Shown piece by piece: positions 10,073-19,998 of a stretch of 64,000 bases of DNA. A program made the translations under genes and the position numbers. Source of the DNA: Profundicola chukchiensis (GTDB lineage: Bacteria; Bacteroidota; Bacteroidia; Flavobacteriales; Weeksellaceae); the NCBI RefSeq assembly GCF_029664245.1, contig NZ_JANAIE010000005.1, forward strand, positions 1-64,000. The letters are read 5' to 3'. Position 1 is the first letter of the stretch. Each line of letters begins with the position of its first letter. The notes below the pieces were generated by a model that saw only the letters and a list, made by a program, of their open reading frames with translations, was not told the DNA's origin and did no database searches.

Positions 10073-10441
10073 ATGGTACAACAAGAATCAAGACTAAGAG
10101 TAGCAGATAATACTGGAGCTAGAGAAGCTTTAGTTATTAGAGTACTAGGAGGTACAGGAAAAAGATATGCCTCAATCGGAGACAAGGTTGTAGTTTCTGT
10201 CAAAGAAGCAACTCCAAACGGAAGTGCTAAAAAAGGACAGGTTTCTAAAGCTGTAGTCGTAAGAACTAAAAAAGAAATACGTCGTAAAGATGGTTCCTAT
10301 ATCCGATTTGATGATAACGCAGTTGTGTTATTAGATAATAACGGAGAGATGAAAGGAACACGTGTTTTTGGTCCTGTTGCACGTGAATTACGTGACAATC
10401 AGTATATGAAGATTATTTCATTAGCACCAGAAGTACTTTAA
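10073..10441 (+). CDS. rplN: 50S ribosomal protein uL14
   Basis: 122 aa, exactly the usual length. uL14 forms intersubunit bridges and is the docking site of silencing factor RsfS in other bacteria. It contains [19 protein letters not shown], the [15 protein letters not shown] strand and the C-terminal IISLAPEVL. Spacing is 7 nt from rpsQ and 13 nt to rplX. Confidence 0.98.
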   Translation: MVQQESRLRVADNTGAREALVIRVLGGTGKRYASIGDKVVVSVKEATPNGSAKKGQVSKAVVVRTKKEIRRKDGSYIRFDDNAVVLLDNNGEMKGTRVFGPVARELRDNQYMKIISLAPEVL

Positions 10442-10454
10442 AAAGAAGCAAATC

Positions 10455-10769
10455 ATGACGAAAATTAAAATTAAAAAAGGAGATCAGGTAATAGTGCTTG
10501 CCGGTGGAGATAAAGGCAAGACAGGAGAAGTGGTGAGAGTTATTCCTTCTAAGAACCGTGCAGTTGTTCAGAGTTTGAATATGATCAAAAAACACACAAA
10601 ACCGTCTGCAACAAGCCCACAAGGTGGAATTGTAGAAATGGAAGCTCCCATCCATATTTCTAACTTGGCGTTAGTTGACCCAGAAACTGGTAAAGCTACC
10701 AAAGTTGGATACAGAATGGAAGATGATAAAAAAGTAAGATTTGCTAAGAAATCAGGTAAAACCGTTTAA
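10455..10769 (+). CDS. rplX: 50S ribosomal protein uL24
   Basis: 104 aa assembly-initiator protein of the 50S subunit. The KOW motif is visible as [20 protein letters not shown], followed by [10 protein letters not shown] and [21 protein letters not shown]. Normal length, 4 nt before the chosen start of rplE. Confidence 0.97.
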   Translation: MTKIKIKKGDQVIVLAGGDKGKTGEVVRVIPSKNRAVVQSLNMIKKHTKPSATSPQGGIVEMEAPIHISNLALVDPETGKATKVGYRMEDDKKVRFAKKSGKTV

Positions 10770-10773
10770 AGAA

Positions 10774-11337
10774 ATGAGTACACAAAATTATATACCACGT
10801 CCGGCACAGGATTATAAAGATAAGATTGTTCCGGCTTTGAAAGAAGAATTTGGCTATTCATCTGTTATGCAGGTTCCTGTTCTAGAAAAAATTGTAGTAA
10901 GCCAAGGTTTAGGTGACGCTGTAGCTGATAAGAAGATTATCGATTATGCCTTAGAAGAAATGGCAATGATCACAGGTCAAAAAGCTGTACCTACCAACTC
11001 TAAGAAAGACGTTGCAAACTTCAAACTTAGAAAAGGAATGCCTATTGGTGTTAAAGTTACATTACGTAAAGAGAAAATGTATGAATTCTTAGATCGTTTG
11101 ATCTCTTCTGCATTACCTCGTGTACGTGATTTTAACGGAATTAGCGCTAATGGATTCGATGGTAGAGGAAACTTCAATTTAGGGATAACAGAACAGATTA
11201 TTTTCCCAGAAATAAACATTGACAAAGTAAAGAAAATCCAAGGATTGAATATTACTTTTGTTACTTCTGCACAAACAGATAAAGAAGCAAAATCATTGTT
11301 AGAAAAATTCGGTTTACCATTTAAAAAGAATCAATAA
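10774..11337 (+). CDS. rplE: 50S ribosomal protein uL5
   Basis: 187 aa. uL5 binds 5S rRNA and contacts P-site tRNA. The frame is open to 10741 inside rplX, but the start at 10774 ([10 protein letters not shown]) fits family length. Core segments: [45 protein letters not shown] and [15 protein letters not shown]. It is 2 nt from rpsN. Confidence 0.97.
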   Translation: MSTQNYIPRPAQDYKDKIVPALKEEFGYSSVMQVPVLEKIVVSQGLGDAVADKKIIDYALEEMAMITGQKAVPTNSKKDVANFKLRKGMPIGVKVTLRKEKMYEFLDRLISSALPRVRDFNGISANGFDGRGNFNLGITEQIIFPEINIDKVKKIQGLNITFVTSAQTDKEAKSLLEKFGLPFKKNQ

Positions 11338-11339
11338 TT

Positions 11340-11609
11340 ATGGCTAAAGAAAGCATGAAAGCGCGCGAGCGTAAGAGACAAAGAATGGTAGCAAAGTATG
11401 CGGATAAGCGTAAAGCTTTAAAAGAAGCTGGAGATTACGAAGCATTGCAAAGATTACCAAAAAATGCATCACCTGTTAGATTACATAACAGATGTAAATT
11501 AACTGGTAGACCAAGAGGATATATGCGTCAGTTTGGAGTATCACGTGTTACTTTTCGTGAACTTGCACTAAACGGTTTAATCCCAGGTGTGAAAAAAGCA
11601 AGCTGGTAA
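11340..11609 (+). CDS. rpsN: 30S ribosomal protein uS14, zinc-free form
   Basis: 89 aa, the longer non-zinc type. The C-terminal core [20 protein letters not shown] retains one Cys, but the CxxC...CxxC zinc ribbon of the short form is absent. In many bacteria this type replaces the zinc form under zinc limitation; here it is the copy within the main operon. uS14 assembles late in the 30S head. Confidence 0.97.
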   Translation: MAKESMKARERKRQRMVAKYADKRKALKEAGDYEALQRLPKNASPVRLHNRCKLTGRPRGYMRQFGVSRVTFRELALNGLIPGVKKASW

Positions 11610-11633
11610 TTTATCAATTTTAAAACAAAGAAA

Positions 11634-12032
11634 ATGCATACAGATCCAATATCCGATTTTTTAACACGATTAAGAAATGCAATGATGGCAGGACACAAAT
11701 TAGTGGAAATCCCTGCATCTAACTTAAAAAAAGATATAACAAAAATTTTATACGATCAAGGTTATATCTTAAACTACAAATTTGTAGATGAGGGCTACCA
11801 AGGTACTATCAAAATCGCTTTGAAGTACGATAGAGCTACTAAAACTCCAGCTATTCGCAAAATAGAAAGAGCTTCTAAACCAGGTTTAAGAAAATATTCT
11901 GGTGCACAGGATCTTCCAAGAGTGTTGAATGGCTTAGGTATCGCAATAATTTCTACATCTCATGGCGTGATGACAGATAAGCAAGCTCGCCAGAACAACA
12001 TAGGTGGAGAAGTATTATGTTACGTTTATTAA
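11634..12032 (+). CDS. rpsH: 30S ribosomal protein uS8
   Basis: 132 aa. uS8 binds the 16S central domain early in assembly and in E. coli represses the spc operon by binding a site in the rplE region. Seen here: TDPISDFLTRLRNA at the start and the C-terminal GLGIAIISTSHGVMTDKQARQ loop with the Cys-containing final strand. Whether the E. coli feedback site exists cannot be judged by eye. Confidence 0.98.
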   Translation: MHTDPISDFLTRLRNAMMAGHKLVEIPASNLKKDITKILYDQGYILNYKFVDEGYQGTIKIALKYDRATKTPAIRKIERASKPGLRKYSGAQDLPRVLNGLGIAIISTSHGVMTDKQARQNNIGGEVLCYVY

Positions 12033-12051
12033 TCAACAAAAGTAAGAACCA

Positions 12052-12597
12052 ATGTCAAGAATAGGGCTAGCAACTATTACCATACCTGCTAACATTAATG
12101 TCGATGTTAAAGACAATGTAGTTACAGTTAAGGGTAGTAAAGCAGAATTAAAACAAGAATTAAGAGAAGGATTTAACGTAACCATCGATGATGGAGTTTT
12201 ATCCGTAGAAAGACCATCAGATAGTAAAGAAGATAAAGCTTTACATGGTTTATATAGAGCACTTATCAATAACATGATTGAAGGTCTAGATAAAGGATGG
12301 ACTAAGGAGTTAGAGCTTGTAGGAGTAGGTTATCGTGCCTCTAATCAAGGTCAAAGATTAGATTTATCCTTAGGTTTCTCACATAACATCGTTATGCAAT
12401 TACCAGAAGAAGTAACAGTTGAAACTGTTTCTGAAAAAGGTAAAAATCCAATCATCAAATTGTCTTCTTACGACAAACAATTGATCGGTAATATCGCTGC
12501 GAAAATTAGAAGTTTCCGTAAGCCAGAACCATACAAAGGAAAAGGAGTTAAGTTTGTTGGAGAAATCTTAAGACGTAAAGCAGGTAAGTCTGCATAA
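12052..12597 (+). CDS. rplF: 50S ribosomal protein uL6
   Basis: 181 aa, with the two repeated alpha/beta domains typical of the family. uL6 lies beside the sarcin-ricin loop and GTPase centre. Landmarks: [16 protein letters not shown] at the N-terminus, [31 protein letters not shown]-type centre and the C-terminal [17 protein letters not shown]. Confidence 0.98.
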   Translation: MSRIGLATITIPANINVDVKDNVVTVKGSKAELKQELREGFNVTIDDGVLSVERPSDSKEDKALHGLYRALINNMIEGLDKGWTKELELVGVGYRASNQGQRLDLSLGFSHNIVMQLPEEVTVETVSEKGKNPIIKLSSYDKQLIGNIAAKIRSFRKPEPYKGKGVKFVGEILRRKAGKSA

Positions 12598-12611
12598 TAA
12601 AAATTACAATT

Positions 12612-12968
12612 ATGGCACTAGATAAAACGGAAAAGAGATTAAAAATTAAACGTCGTGTTCGTAAGAACATTCAAGGAACACCAGAACGTCCACGTTTATC
12701 TGTATATAGATCTAACAAAGAGATATATGCTCAAATTATAGACGATATTAATGGTGTTACTTTAGCATCAGCTTCTTCTAGAGAGAATGATATTGCTGAA
12801 ACTAAAGGTACCAAATCTGAAATATCTACAATCGTAGGTAAGAAGGTTGCCGAAAAAGCAAAAGCAGCTGGAATCGAGAATGTAATTTTCGACAGAAACG
12901 GGTTTATTTATCATGGTAGAATAGAAGCGTTAGCTAAAGGCGCTAGAGAAGGAGGATTAAAGTTCTAA
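12612..12968 (+). CDS. rplR: 50S ribosomal protein uL18
   Basis: 118 aa 5S rRNA-binding protein. It has the basic N-terminus [35 protein letters not shown] and the C-terminal signature [24 protein letters not shown]. Canonical length and place between rplF and rpsE. Confidence 0.98.
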   Translation: MALDKTEKRLKIKRRVRKNIQGTPERPRLSVYRSNKEIYAQIIDDINGVTLASASSRENDIAETKGTKSEISTIVGKKVAEKAKAAGIENVIFDRNGFIYHGRIEALAKGAREGGLKF

Positions 12969-12977
12969 AAACAGATT

Positions 12978-13499
12978 ATGTTAGGATTCAATAATATAGA
13001 AAAAGTTAAACCAGGAGGTTTAGAATTAGTTGATAGACTAGTAGGTGTTCAACGTGTTACTAAGGTAACAAAAGGAGGTAGAACTTTTGGATTCTCTGCT
13101 ATTGTAGTGGTAGGAGACGAAAAGGGAGTAGTAGGATACGGATTAGGTAAATCTAAAGACGTAGCTACTGCAATTCAAAAAGCCATCGAAGACGGTAAAA
13201 AGAATTTAGTAAGAATTCCATTAGACGGACATACAATTCCACATACACAAGAATCTAGATATTCAGGAGCTCAAATCTTTATGAGACCAGCTTCAGAAGG
13301 TACTGGATTGATTGCTGGAGGTGCGGTTCGTGCGGTATTAGAGTCAGTAGGTATTCAAGACGTACTATCTAAGTCTAAAGGATCTTCTAACCCACACAAT
13401 GTTGTTAAGGCAACAATGAAAGCTTTATTGAACATGAGAAGTGTGAATGAAATCTCTAGATTAAGAGGTATACCTGTAAGTAAAGTTTTAAAAGGTTAA
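12978..13499 (+). CDS. rpsE: 30S ribosomal protein uS5
   Basis: 173 aa. uS5 contributes to the mRNA entry channel and decoding fidelity. The N-terminal dsRBD-like domain contains [21 protein letters not shown] (the loop where spectinomycin-resistance changes occur; no deletion seen) and the C-terminal domain carries [23 protein letters not shown]. Ten nucleotides separate it from rpmD. Confidence 0.98.
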   Translation: MLGFNNIEKVKPGGLELVDRLVGVQRVTKVTKGGRTFGFSAIVVVGDEKGVVGYGLGKSKDVATAIQKAIEDGKKNLVRIPLDGHTIPHTQESRYSGAQIFMRPASEGTGLIAGGAVRAVLESVGIQDVLSKSKGSSNPHNVVKATMKALLNMRSVNEISRLRGIPVSKVLKG

Positions 13500-13509
13500 T
13501 AAAAGAGAC

Positions 13510-13689
13510 ATGGCAAAGATAAAAGTAACACAGGTTAAAAGTTCGATCAACCGCAATAAAAGACAAAAGGCTACATTAGAAGCTTTAGGTTTTAGAAAGT
13601 TAAATCAAACGGTTGAACATAACGACACTCCTGAGATAATGGGGATGATTGAGAAAGTTAGCCATATGGTTAAAGTTGAAAAAGCTTAA
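13510..13689 (+). CDS. rpmD: 50S ribosomal protein uL30
   Basis: 59 aa, a normal small uL30. It begins [16 protein letters not shown] and continues with [22 protein letters not shown], the family core. The start (13510) and stop (13687-13689) are in frame with 59 intervening codons. Confidence 0.97.
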   Translation: MAKIKVTQVKSSINRNKRQKATLEALGFRKLNQTVEHNDTPEIMGMIEKVSHMVKVEKA

Positions 13690-13707
13690 CCTAAAAAATA
13701 GTAAGGA

Positions 13708-14157
13708 ATGAAATTAAGTAATTTAAGACCTGCGAAAGGTTCAGTAAAAGGGAAATACCGTAAAGGTAGAGGTGAAGCTTCAGGAAACGCTGGTACATCT
13801 GGTCGTGGACACAAAGGAGCGAAGTCTCGTTCAGGTTATTCAAGAAAAATTGGTTTCGAAGGTGGTCAAATGCCATTACAGAGACGTGTACCTAAATTCG
13901 GTTTCACGAACATCAATAGAAAAGAATATACTGGAATCAATTTAGATACTATCCAAACATTAATCGAAGACAAAGGTTTGTCTGGTGAGATTAACAAGGA
14001 TACATTCGTACAACACGGATTAGCTTCTAAGAAGGATTTAGTTAAAATTCTTGGTAGAGGAGAGTTAACAGCTTCAGTTACCGTAGTTGCAGACAAGTTT
14101 ACCAAAACGGCACAAGAGGCTATCGAAAAAGCCGGTGGTAAGGCACAAACTATTTAA
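13708..14157 (+). CDS. rplO: 50S ribosomal protein uL15
   Basis: 149 aa. Late-assembly 50S protein with a long glycine- and arginine-rich N-terminal extension ([20 protein letters not shown]) and the [15 protein letters not shown] segment. The C-terminal globular part follows. Twelve nucleotides separate it from secY. Confidence 0.97.
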   Translation: MKLSNLRPAKGSVKGKYRKGRGEASGNAGTSGRGHKGAKSRSGYSRKIGFEGGQMPLQRRVPKFGFTNINRKEYTGINLDTIQTLIEDKGLSGEINKDTFVQHGLASKKDLVKILGRGELTASVTVVADKFTKTAQEAIEKAGGKAQTI

Positions 14158-14169
14158 TATTATATTTGG

Positions 14170-15540
14170 ATGAAAGGCTTTTTTGATACACTAAAAAACA
14201 TCTGGGCAATCGAAGAGTTGAGAAACAAAATTCTGTTTACTTTAGCTATGCTATTAGTATACAGATTTGGTTCTTATATACCTTTACCCGGAATCGACTT
14301 GAGCGAAATAGATCATAACGTTTTAAGCGCTAGAGGTTCGGGTCAGGAAACCGGGATTTTGGGGCTTCTGAATGCATTTACCGGAGGTGGTTTTTCTAGA
14401 GCATCTATCCTAGCCTTGGGTATTATGCCCTATATTTCCGCGAGTATTGTAATTCAGCTGATGGGATTGGCTTTGCCATATCTACAAAAGCTACAAAAAG
14501 AAGGAGAATCTGGTCGTAAGAAAGTTACGCAAATTACACGTTATCTAACGATTGCAATTTGTTTGGTTCAAGCACCAGCGTATTTAACTTCAGTAACTAA
14601 CTATTTCTTACCTTATTCAGATCCTGCAATTTCTGCAGCTTACGTAATTAATCCAGCTAGCTTCTGGTTCTGGTTCCCATCTACTATTTTATTAGTAACG
14701 GGTACTATGTTCGCTATGTGGTTAGGAGAGAAGATTACAGATAAAGGTATTGGAAATGGTATTTCGTTATTGATTATGATTGGTATTATGGCTGACTTGC
14801 CTAATGCTTTCTTCTCTGAGATTACAACACAACCTGGTATTTTTGTTTTATTCGAAGTAGTTGGATTCTTACTTTGTATTTTAGCATGTGTGGTATTAGT
14901 AATGGCAGTTCGCCAAGTACCAGTACAATATGTGGGTAGAGCACAAGGAGGAAGTAGCAACTTCATGAAAACATTTACAAATACAGTTAGACAATATATT
15001 CCTTTAAAAGTAAACGCTGCTGGTGTAATGCCTATCATTTTTGCTCAAGCAATTATGTTTTTACCAGGTGTTTTAGCAGGTTTAATTTATGAGGAAGGAA
15101 AAGTTCCAGGATTTTTCCAAAGTTTAGGTGATCCATTTAGTCTTTGGTATTCAGTTATTTTCGGTATTTTAGTTGTATTATTTACATTCTTCTATACTGC
15201 TGTAACTATTCCAGTTAACCAGATGGCAGAAGATTTAAGAAGAAATGGCGGAATTATCCCTAGGGTAAAACCTGGTAAAGATACGGCAAACTTTTTAGAT
15301 GACATTTTATCAAAAATTACGTTACCTGGCGCAATTTTCTTAGCTTTGCTGGCAATTTTACCGGCGATTGTATATAAGTTAGGTGTTGGTGCTGGATTTT
15401 CGTACTTCTTTGGAGGTACATCACTATTGATTTTGGTAGGTGTAACATTAGATACGATGCAGCAAATCAATACTTACTTGTTGAATCACCATTATGATGG
15501 TATGATGCAGACAGATAGGGTAAGTAAAAAAATGGCATAA
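14170..15540 (+). CDS. secY: preprotein translocase channel subunit SecY
   Basis: 456 aa inner-membrane protein forming the SecYEG channel; ten transmembrane helices are apparent. Signatures: [13 protein letters not shown] in helix 1, [19 protein letters not shown] (plug region), [14 protein letters not shown] in helix 2, and [16 protein letters not shown] in the large cytoplasmic loop that contacts SecA and the ribosome. As in related genomes, adk and map do not follow; infA comes next after 20 nt. Confidence 0.98.
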   Translation: MKGFFDTLKNIWAIEELRNKILFTLAMLLVYRFGSYIPLPGIDLSEIDHNVLSARGSGQETGILGLLNAFTGGGFSRASILALGIMPYISASIVIQLMGLALPYLQKLQKEGESGRKKVTQITRYLTIAICLVQAPAYLTSVTNYFLPYSDPAISAAYVINPASFWFWFPSTILLVTGTMFAMWLGEKITDKGIGNGISLLIMIGIMADLPNAFFSEITTQPGIFVLFEVVGFLLCILACVVLVMAVRQVPVQYVGRAQGGSSNFMKTFTNTVRQYIPLKVNAAGVMPIIFAQAIMFLPGVLAGLIYEEGKVPGFFQSLGDPFSLWYSVIFGILVVLFTFFYTAVTIPVNQMAEDLRRNGGIIPRVKPGKDTANFLDDILSKITLPGAIFLALLAILPAIVYKLGVGAGFSYFFGGTSLLILVGVTLDTMQQINTYLLNHHYDGMMQTDRVSKKMA

Positions 15541-15560
15541 AATCTGTACCTAATAAGACT

Positions 15561-15776
15561 ATGGCTAAACAAAAACATATCGAACAAGACGGAACAATTA
15601 TAGAAGCATTGTCAAATGCTATGTTCCGTGTAGAATTAGAGAACAATCACGTAGTAACAGCGCATATTTCTGGTAAGATGAGAATGCACTATATTAAGTT
15701 ATTGCCCGGTGACAAAGTTAAAATGGAAATGTCACCATACGATTTAACAAAAGGTAGAATTACCTACAGATATTAA
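15561..15776 (+). CDS. infA: translation initiation factor IF-1
   Basis: 71 aa OB-fold (S1-like) protein that occupies the ribosomal A site during initiation. The core [37 protein letters not shown] is essentially the family consensus. It is complete and lies directly between secY and rpmJ. Confidence 0.98.
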   Translation: MAKQKHIEQDGTIIEALSNAMFRVELENNHVVTAHISGKMRMHYIKLLPGDKVKMEMSPYDLTKGRITYRY

Positions 15777-15792
15777 TAATTAGAAGGTTTCC

Positions 15793-15801
15793 AGAAAGGA
15801 G
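15793..15801 (+). promoter_or_regulatory. isolated 9-nt Shine-Dalgarno-like match in the rpmJ leader
   Basis: AGAAAGGAG is perfectly complementary to the conserved 3' end of bacterial 16S rRNA. It lies 25 nt upstream of the rpmJ ATG, too far for ordinary Shine-Dalgarno spacing (about 5-9 nt). Other starts in this cluster show only A-rich leaders. It may be a standby or regulatory site, or simply sequence conserved for another reason. Confidence 0.45.
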
Positions 15802-15826
15802 ATCGGAGTATATAAAAAACATTAAA

Positions 15827-15943
15827 ATGAAAGTTAGAGCATCTATTAAGAAACGTAGTGCGGATTGCAAAATCGTTCGTAGAAATGGTCGCTTATATGT
15901 GATCAACAAAAAAAACCCGAAATTTAAACAACGTCAAGGTTAA
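15827..15943 (+). CDS. rpmJ: 50S ribosomal protein bL36, zinc-free form
   Basis: 38 aa: [30 protein letters not shown] and PKFKQRQG in sequence. Of the four zinc ligands of the classical form (three Cys and one His) only Cys14 remains; positions near 11, 27 and 33 are Ser, Asn/Lys and Phe. This is a non-zinc bL36. The leader contains an unusual anti-SD match at 15793-15801. Confidence 0.96.
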   Translation: MKVRASIKKRSADCKIVRRNGRLYVINKKNPKFKQRQG

Positions 15944-15955
15944 TTCAAGAAAATT

Positions 15956-16333
15956 ATGGCACGTATAGCAGGAGTAGATTTACCAAAGAATAAGAGAGGT
16001 GTAATAGGTTTAACTTACATCTATGGTATCGGAAGAAGCACAGCAGAGAAAATTCTTGAAAAAGCTGGCGTTGACGAAAGTAAAAAAGTTAATGATTGGA
16101 ATGATGATGATATCAACGGTATCAGAAAAGCATTATCAGAAACTTACAAAGTAGAAGGGGAATTGCGTTCAGAAACTCAATTGAACATCAAACGTCTAAT
16201 GGACATTGGTAGTCAAAGAGGGATTCGTCATCGTTTAGGTTTACCTTTGAGAGGTCAGAGAACCAAAAACAATTCACGTACACGTAAAGGAAAAAGAAAA
16301 ACTGTTGCTAACAAGAAAAAAGCAACTAAATAA
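15956..16333 (+). CDS. rpsM: 30S ribosomal protein uS13
   Basis: 125 aa. uS13 forms intersubunit bridges in the 30S head and touches P-site tRNA with its basic tail. Landmarks: [25 protein letters not shown] at the start and the C-terminal [21 protein letters not shown]. First gene of the alpha part of the cluster. Confidence 0.98.
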   Translation: MARIAGVDLPKNKRGVIGLTYIYGIGRSTAEKILEKAGVDESKKVNDWNDDDINGIRKALSETYKVEGELRSETQLNIKRLMDIGSQRGIRHRLGLPLRGQRTKNNSRTRKGKRKTVANKKKATK

Positions 16334-16344
16334 TTTAATTAGCT

Positions 16345-16749
16345 ATGGCAAAGAAACAACAGAAAGGTGCTAAGGCAAAAGCTAAAAAGCGTAACGTTAA
16401 GGTAGAAGCTAACGGGGAAGCTCACGTTCAAGCGACATTCAATAATGTAATTATATCTCTAACTAATAAAAAAGGAGAAGTTATCTCTTGGTCATCTGCC
16501 GGTAAAATGGGCTTTAGAGGATCAAAGAAGAACACACCATATGCTGCACAAGTTGCTGCAGAGGATTGTGCTCAAGTGGCTTTCGAAGCAGGATTAAGAA
16601 GAGTGAAGGTATTTGTTAAAGGACCTGGAACAGGTAGAGAATCAGCGATTCGTGCTATCCATAATTCAGGGATCGAAGTAAGTGAGATCGTAGATGTTAC
16701 GCCACTTCCACACAACGGATGTAGACCTCCAAAAAGAAGAAGAGTTTAA
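16345..16749 (+). CDS. rpsK: 30S ribosomal protein uS11
   Basis: 134 aa. uS11 lies on the 30S platform near the mRNA exit. The N-terminus is a basic extension ([18 protein letters not shown]); the core contains [21 protein letters not shown] and the C-terminal [18 protein letters not shown] signature. Full length. Confidence 0.98.
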   Translation: MAKKQQKGAKAKAKKRNVKVEANGEAHVQATFNNVIISLTNKKGEVISWSSAGKMGFRGSKKNTPYAAQVAAEDCAQVAFEAGLRRVKVFVKGPGTGRESAIRAIHNSGIEVSEIVDVTPLPHNGCRPPKRRRV

Positions 16750-16791
16750 TTTTAAATTCTTAAAATTCTAATCCTTAAAATATAAAACATT

Positions 16792-17394
16792 ATGGCAAGA
16801 TATACAGGACCTAAAACAAAAATAGCCCGTAAATTCGGTAAAGCAATTTACGGTGATGACAAATCTTTCGAAAGAAGAAAGTATCCTCCAGGACAACACG
16901 GTCCAAACCGTCGTCGTGGAAAGAAATCAGAGTATTCTATGCAGTTGATGGAGAAACAAAAAGCAAAATATACTTATGGTATATTAGAGCGTCAATTCTC
17001 TAACATGTATAAAGCTTCTACAAGAGCTAAAGGAATTACTGGTGAAGTACTATTACAATTATGTGAAAGAAGACTAGATAACGTAGTATACCGTTTAGGT
17101 ATTGCTCCATCTCGTCCTGCAGCACGTCAATTAGTATCACACAAGCACGTAACCGTTAACGGGGAGTTAGTAAATATTCCTTCTTACCAATTAAACGAAG
17201 GAGATGTAGTAGCTGTTCGCGAAAAGTCTAAATCGTTAAATACAATAGAAGAGTCTTTATTACATAGAAATGATTATGAGTGGTTAACATGGAACGAAGC
17301 AACAAAATCTGGAACATTTCAGGCTATTCCTGAGAGAATTCAGATTCCAGAAGACATCAAAGAGCAATTGATCGTCGAGCTTTACTCTAAATAA
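16792..17394 (+). CDS. rpsD: 30S ribosomal protein uS4
   Basis: 200 aa. uS4 is a primary 16S-binding protein, part of the mRNA entry helicase and, in E. coli, repressor of the alpha operon. The S4 RNA-binding domain is visible as [22 protein letters not shown] and [16 protein letters not shown]. The 42-nt rpsK-rpsD spacer is one of the longer ones in the cluster. Confidence 0.98.
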   Translation: MARYTGPKTKIARKFGKAIYGDDKSFERRKYPPGQHGPNRRRGKKSEYSMQLMEKQKAKYTYGILERQFSNMYKASTRAKGITGEVLLQLCERRLDNVVYRLGIAPSRPAARQLVSHKHVTVNGELVNIPSYQLNEGDVVAVREKSKSLNTIEESLLHRNDYEWLTWNEATKSGTFQAIPERIQIPEDIKEQLIVELYSK

Positions 17395-17419
17395 TAACCC
17401 AAAAATATCTTTTCAATAT

Positions 17420-18412
17420 ATGGCTATTTTAAATTTTATAAAACCTGATAAGGTTGTTTTAATAGAAGCTGACCAGTTTTCTGGTGAGTTTGAATTCCGC
17501 CCGTTAGAACCAGGATATGGTTTGACAGTAGGGAATGCATTACGTCGTGTATTGCTTTCTTCTTTGGAGGGGTTCGCTTTTTCTTCTGTTAAGATAGAAG
17601 GCGTTGATCACGAATTCTCAACTATTACAGGTGTCGTAGAAGACGTAACAGAAATTATATTGAATCTTAAAAAAGTAAGATTCAAAAGACAAATAGAAGA
17701 TACCGAAAACGAAACAGTTAACGTAAGCATTTCTAAACAAAATCAACTTACAGCTGGAGATTTAGGTAAATTTATTTCAGGCTTTCAGGTTTTAAACCCA
17801 GATTTGGTAATAGCCAATATGGATAAATCTGTTAAGCTAGACATGACCTTAACTATCGAAAAAGGTAGAGGTTATGTTCCAGCTGACGAAAACAAACAAG
17901 CAAATGCACCTGTTGGTACTATTGCTATCGACTCTATCTTTACACCTATCAAGAATGTAAAGTATAATATCGATAACTATCGTGTTGAGCAAAAAACAGA
18001 TTACGAAAAATTGATTTTCAATATCGAAACTGATGGCTCAATCCACCCACAACAAGCGCTTACTGAAGCAGCTAAAATTTTAATCCACCACTTCATGTTA
18101 TTCTCTAATGAGAGAATTACACTAGAAGCTGAGGAAGTTGCTCAAAGCGAAACTTACGACGAAGAAGCATTACACATGCGTCAGTTATTGAAAACCAAAT
18201 TGGTTGACCTTGACTTGTCAGTAAGAGCATTAAACTGTTTGAAAGCAGCAGAAGTAGAAACATTAGGAGAATTAGTGTCTTATTCCAAAGGTGATCTAAT
18301 GAAATTCAGAAACTTCGGTAAGAAGTCATTAACTGAATTAGAAGAATTAGTCGGAAACAAAGGTTTAGGCTTTGGTATGGACATATCTAAATATAAATTA
18401 GACGTAGAATAA
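17420..18412 (+). CDS. rpoA: RNA polymerase alpha subunit
   Basis: 330 aa. The N-terminal assembly domain includes [22 protein letters not shown] and the C-terminal domain, from about residue 245, contains [19 protein letters not shown] and [14 protein letters not shown], the helix-hairpin-helix DNA- and activator-binding surface. Embedded in the alpha cluster between rpsD and rplQ. Confidence 0.98.
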   Translation: MAILNFIKPDKVVLIEADQFSGEFEFRPLEPGYGLTVGNALRRVLLSSLEGFAFSSVKIEGVDHEFSTITGVVEDVTEIILNLKKVRFKRQIEDTENETVNVSISKQNQLTAGDLGKFISGFQVLNPDLVIANMDKSVKLDMTLTIEKGRGYVPADENKQANAPVGTIAIDSIFTPIKNVKYNIDNYRVEQKTDYEKLIFNIETDGSIHPQQALTEAAKILIHHFMLFSNERITLEAEEVAQSETYDEEALHMRQLLKTKLVDLDLSVRALNCLKAAEVETLGELVSYSKGDLMKFRNFGKKSLTELEELVGNKGLGFGMDISKYKLDVE

Positions 18413-18418
18413 GAAATC

Positions 18419-18880
18419 ATGAGACACGGAAAGAAATTCAATCATTTAAGTAGACAAAAGAGTCATAGACGCGCAATGTTAGCGAATATGGGAACCTCAC
18501 TTATAATGCATAAGAGAATCAACACTACAGTAGCAAAAGCTAAAGCGTTGAGAGTTTATATAGAACCGTTATTGACGAAAGGTAAAAACGATACTACAGC
18601 ATCTCGTCGTATGGTATTTAGTTACCTACAAGACAAGCATGCAGTTTCTGAATTATTCAGAGAAGTAGCACCTAAAATCGCTGATAGACCAGGTGGTTAT
18701 ACTCGTATCATCAAAACTGGATTCAGAAAAGGTGACGGAGCTGAAATGGCCATGATCGAATTGGTAGACTTTAACGAGTTATACAATCCAAACGATTCAG
18801 GTAAGAAAACTCGTCGTAGCCGTAGAGGTGGAAGCAAAAGTGCTGCAGCCGCTACAACAGCTAAGAACGAAGAAGAATAA
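18419..18880 (+). CDS. rplQ: 50S ribosomal protein bL17
   Basis: 153 aa, longer than the roughly 127 aa of E. coli because of a C-terminal tail rich in Lys, Arg, Ser and Ala ([14 protein letters not shown] then an alanine run). The conserved core is [20 protein letters not shown] and [21 protein letters not shown]. Last gene of the supercluster; a strong terminator follows. Confidence 0.98.
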   Translation: MRHGKKFNHLSRQKSHRRAMLANMGTSLIMHKRINTTVAKAKALRVYIEPLLTKGKNDTTASRRMVFSYLQDKHAVSELFREVAPKIADRPGGYTRIIKTGFRKGDGAEMAMIELVDFNELYNPNDSGKKTRRSRRGGSKSAAAATTAKNEEE

Positions 18881-18902
18881 AAATCTATTCTTGCTTAAAT
18901 AT

Positions 18903-18938
18903 AAAAAGCGATTACTGATAAGTAATCGCTTTTTTTTT
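18903..18938 (+). terminator. intrinsic terminator of the ribosomal supercluster
   Basis: Perfect 10-bp stem (18907-18916 with 18921-18930) around a GATA loop, preceded by As and followed by nine Ts. Confidence 0.95.
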
Positions 18939-19016
18939 ATATCTAATTTTAGTACAATTGATACTAACTATTTTAATTAAAACTAACCTAATTATTTCCA
19001 CAGCACAACTTAATTT

Positions 19017-19901
19017 TTACTTAGCATAAGTAATTTTTCTTTCTATTAATTGATAAGGTTTTCTCGCACCTTTTTCTAACATATAGCTACGTCTTTCTAT
19101 CCAGTTTCCTTTTTCATCTAGTTTGTAAACAAACTCCATTTCTGTTTCTTGTAATTTAAACTCTTCAATGAGACCATTTTTTGCATAGGTGTATTCCATT
19201 GAAACTAGTACAGGTTCTTCTTCTGGATTTTGATTTGGGTATACAATGATATCCTTAGTTTTTCTCATCATAGGTCCATAAACTATAGAATCCGTCATAA
19301 CCCAATTATTTTCTCTGTCATAACGCTGTTTTGAAGCAACTAAACCATTTGGGTAGTATGTTAGTCTAATTTCGTTTTTAAGTTTACCTGTGGGGCTGTA
19401 ATATATATCTTTTTGTCTTTGACCATTTTTATCCAATACAACATCAACCTTATATTCCAACGGAGGTGCATCTGTTAAATGTGTCGCAAATTCCTTTACT
19501 TGAATTTCTGTAATTAAATCTTCGTGTTCTTTGTCGTAGATATAGTTTGCTTGGTCAATTAATTGATTTTTGGCATCAAATATTTCTCTAGATTTAAATT
19601 TTGGAACATCCCCATCCATGTAGGTATAAACTTGCGTAAAGTTTTGCTTGAATTGTAGATCTTCTTGAGTCCATTTATGAATTAAATTATTTTTAAAAAC
19701 TAAAACATCCTTTTGCCATGCTTCTGTCTTCTCTTCTTTTTCATTCATTGAATAAGTAGTGGATTCAACTTCTTTAACTGTGCTTTTAAATTTAAAATCA
19801 ACATCGTTTAATAGTGGCCAATCAGCTGGATGATAATCGAAATTTTGAGCTTGAACAAATGCGTAGCTCATACAAATACAGAAAATAAATACTTTTTTCA
19901 T
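19017..19901 (-). CDS. secreted protein with YD/RHS-like repeat pattern, function unknown
   Basis: 294 aa. A Sec signal (MKKVFIFCICMSYAFVQAQ) suggests export to the periplasm or surface. The body has several strands of the type YYPNGLVASKQRYDRENNW, YTYAKNGLIEEFKL and YKLDEKGNWIERRSY, resembling the degenerate YD-type beta-strand repeats of many Bacteroidota secreted proteins of unknown role. No catalytic motif is visible. It stands alone, convergent with rplQ and divergent from sodC. Confidence 0.7.
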   Translation of the reverse strand: MKKVFIFCICMSYAFVQAQNFDYHPADWPLLNDVDFKFKSTVKEVESTTYSMNEKEEKTEAWQKDVLVFKNNLIHKWTQEDLQFKQNFTQVYTYMDGDVPKFKSREIFDAKNQLIDQANYIYDKEHEDLITEIQVKEFATHLTDAPPLEYKVDVVLDKNGQRQKDIYYSPTGKLKNEIRLTYYPNGLVASKQRYDRENNWVMTDSIVYGPMMRKTKDIIVYPNQNPEEEPVLVSMEYTYAKNGLIEEFKLQETEMEFVYKLDEKGNWIERRSYMLEKGARKPYQLIERKITYAK

Positions 19902-19998
19902 AGAGTATAAATTTGATTTTGAACTAATTTAAATAAATAAAACTGATTTTAGTCAATTGTGGAATATAAATTGTTGCAGATAGATCAAACAAATTATT

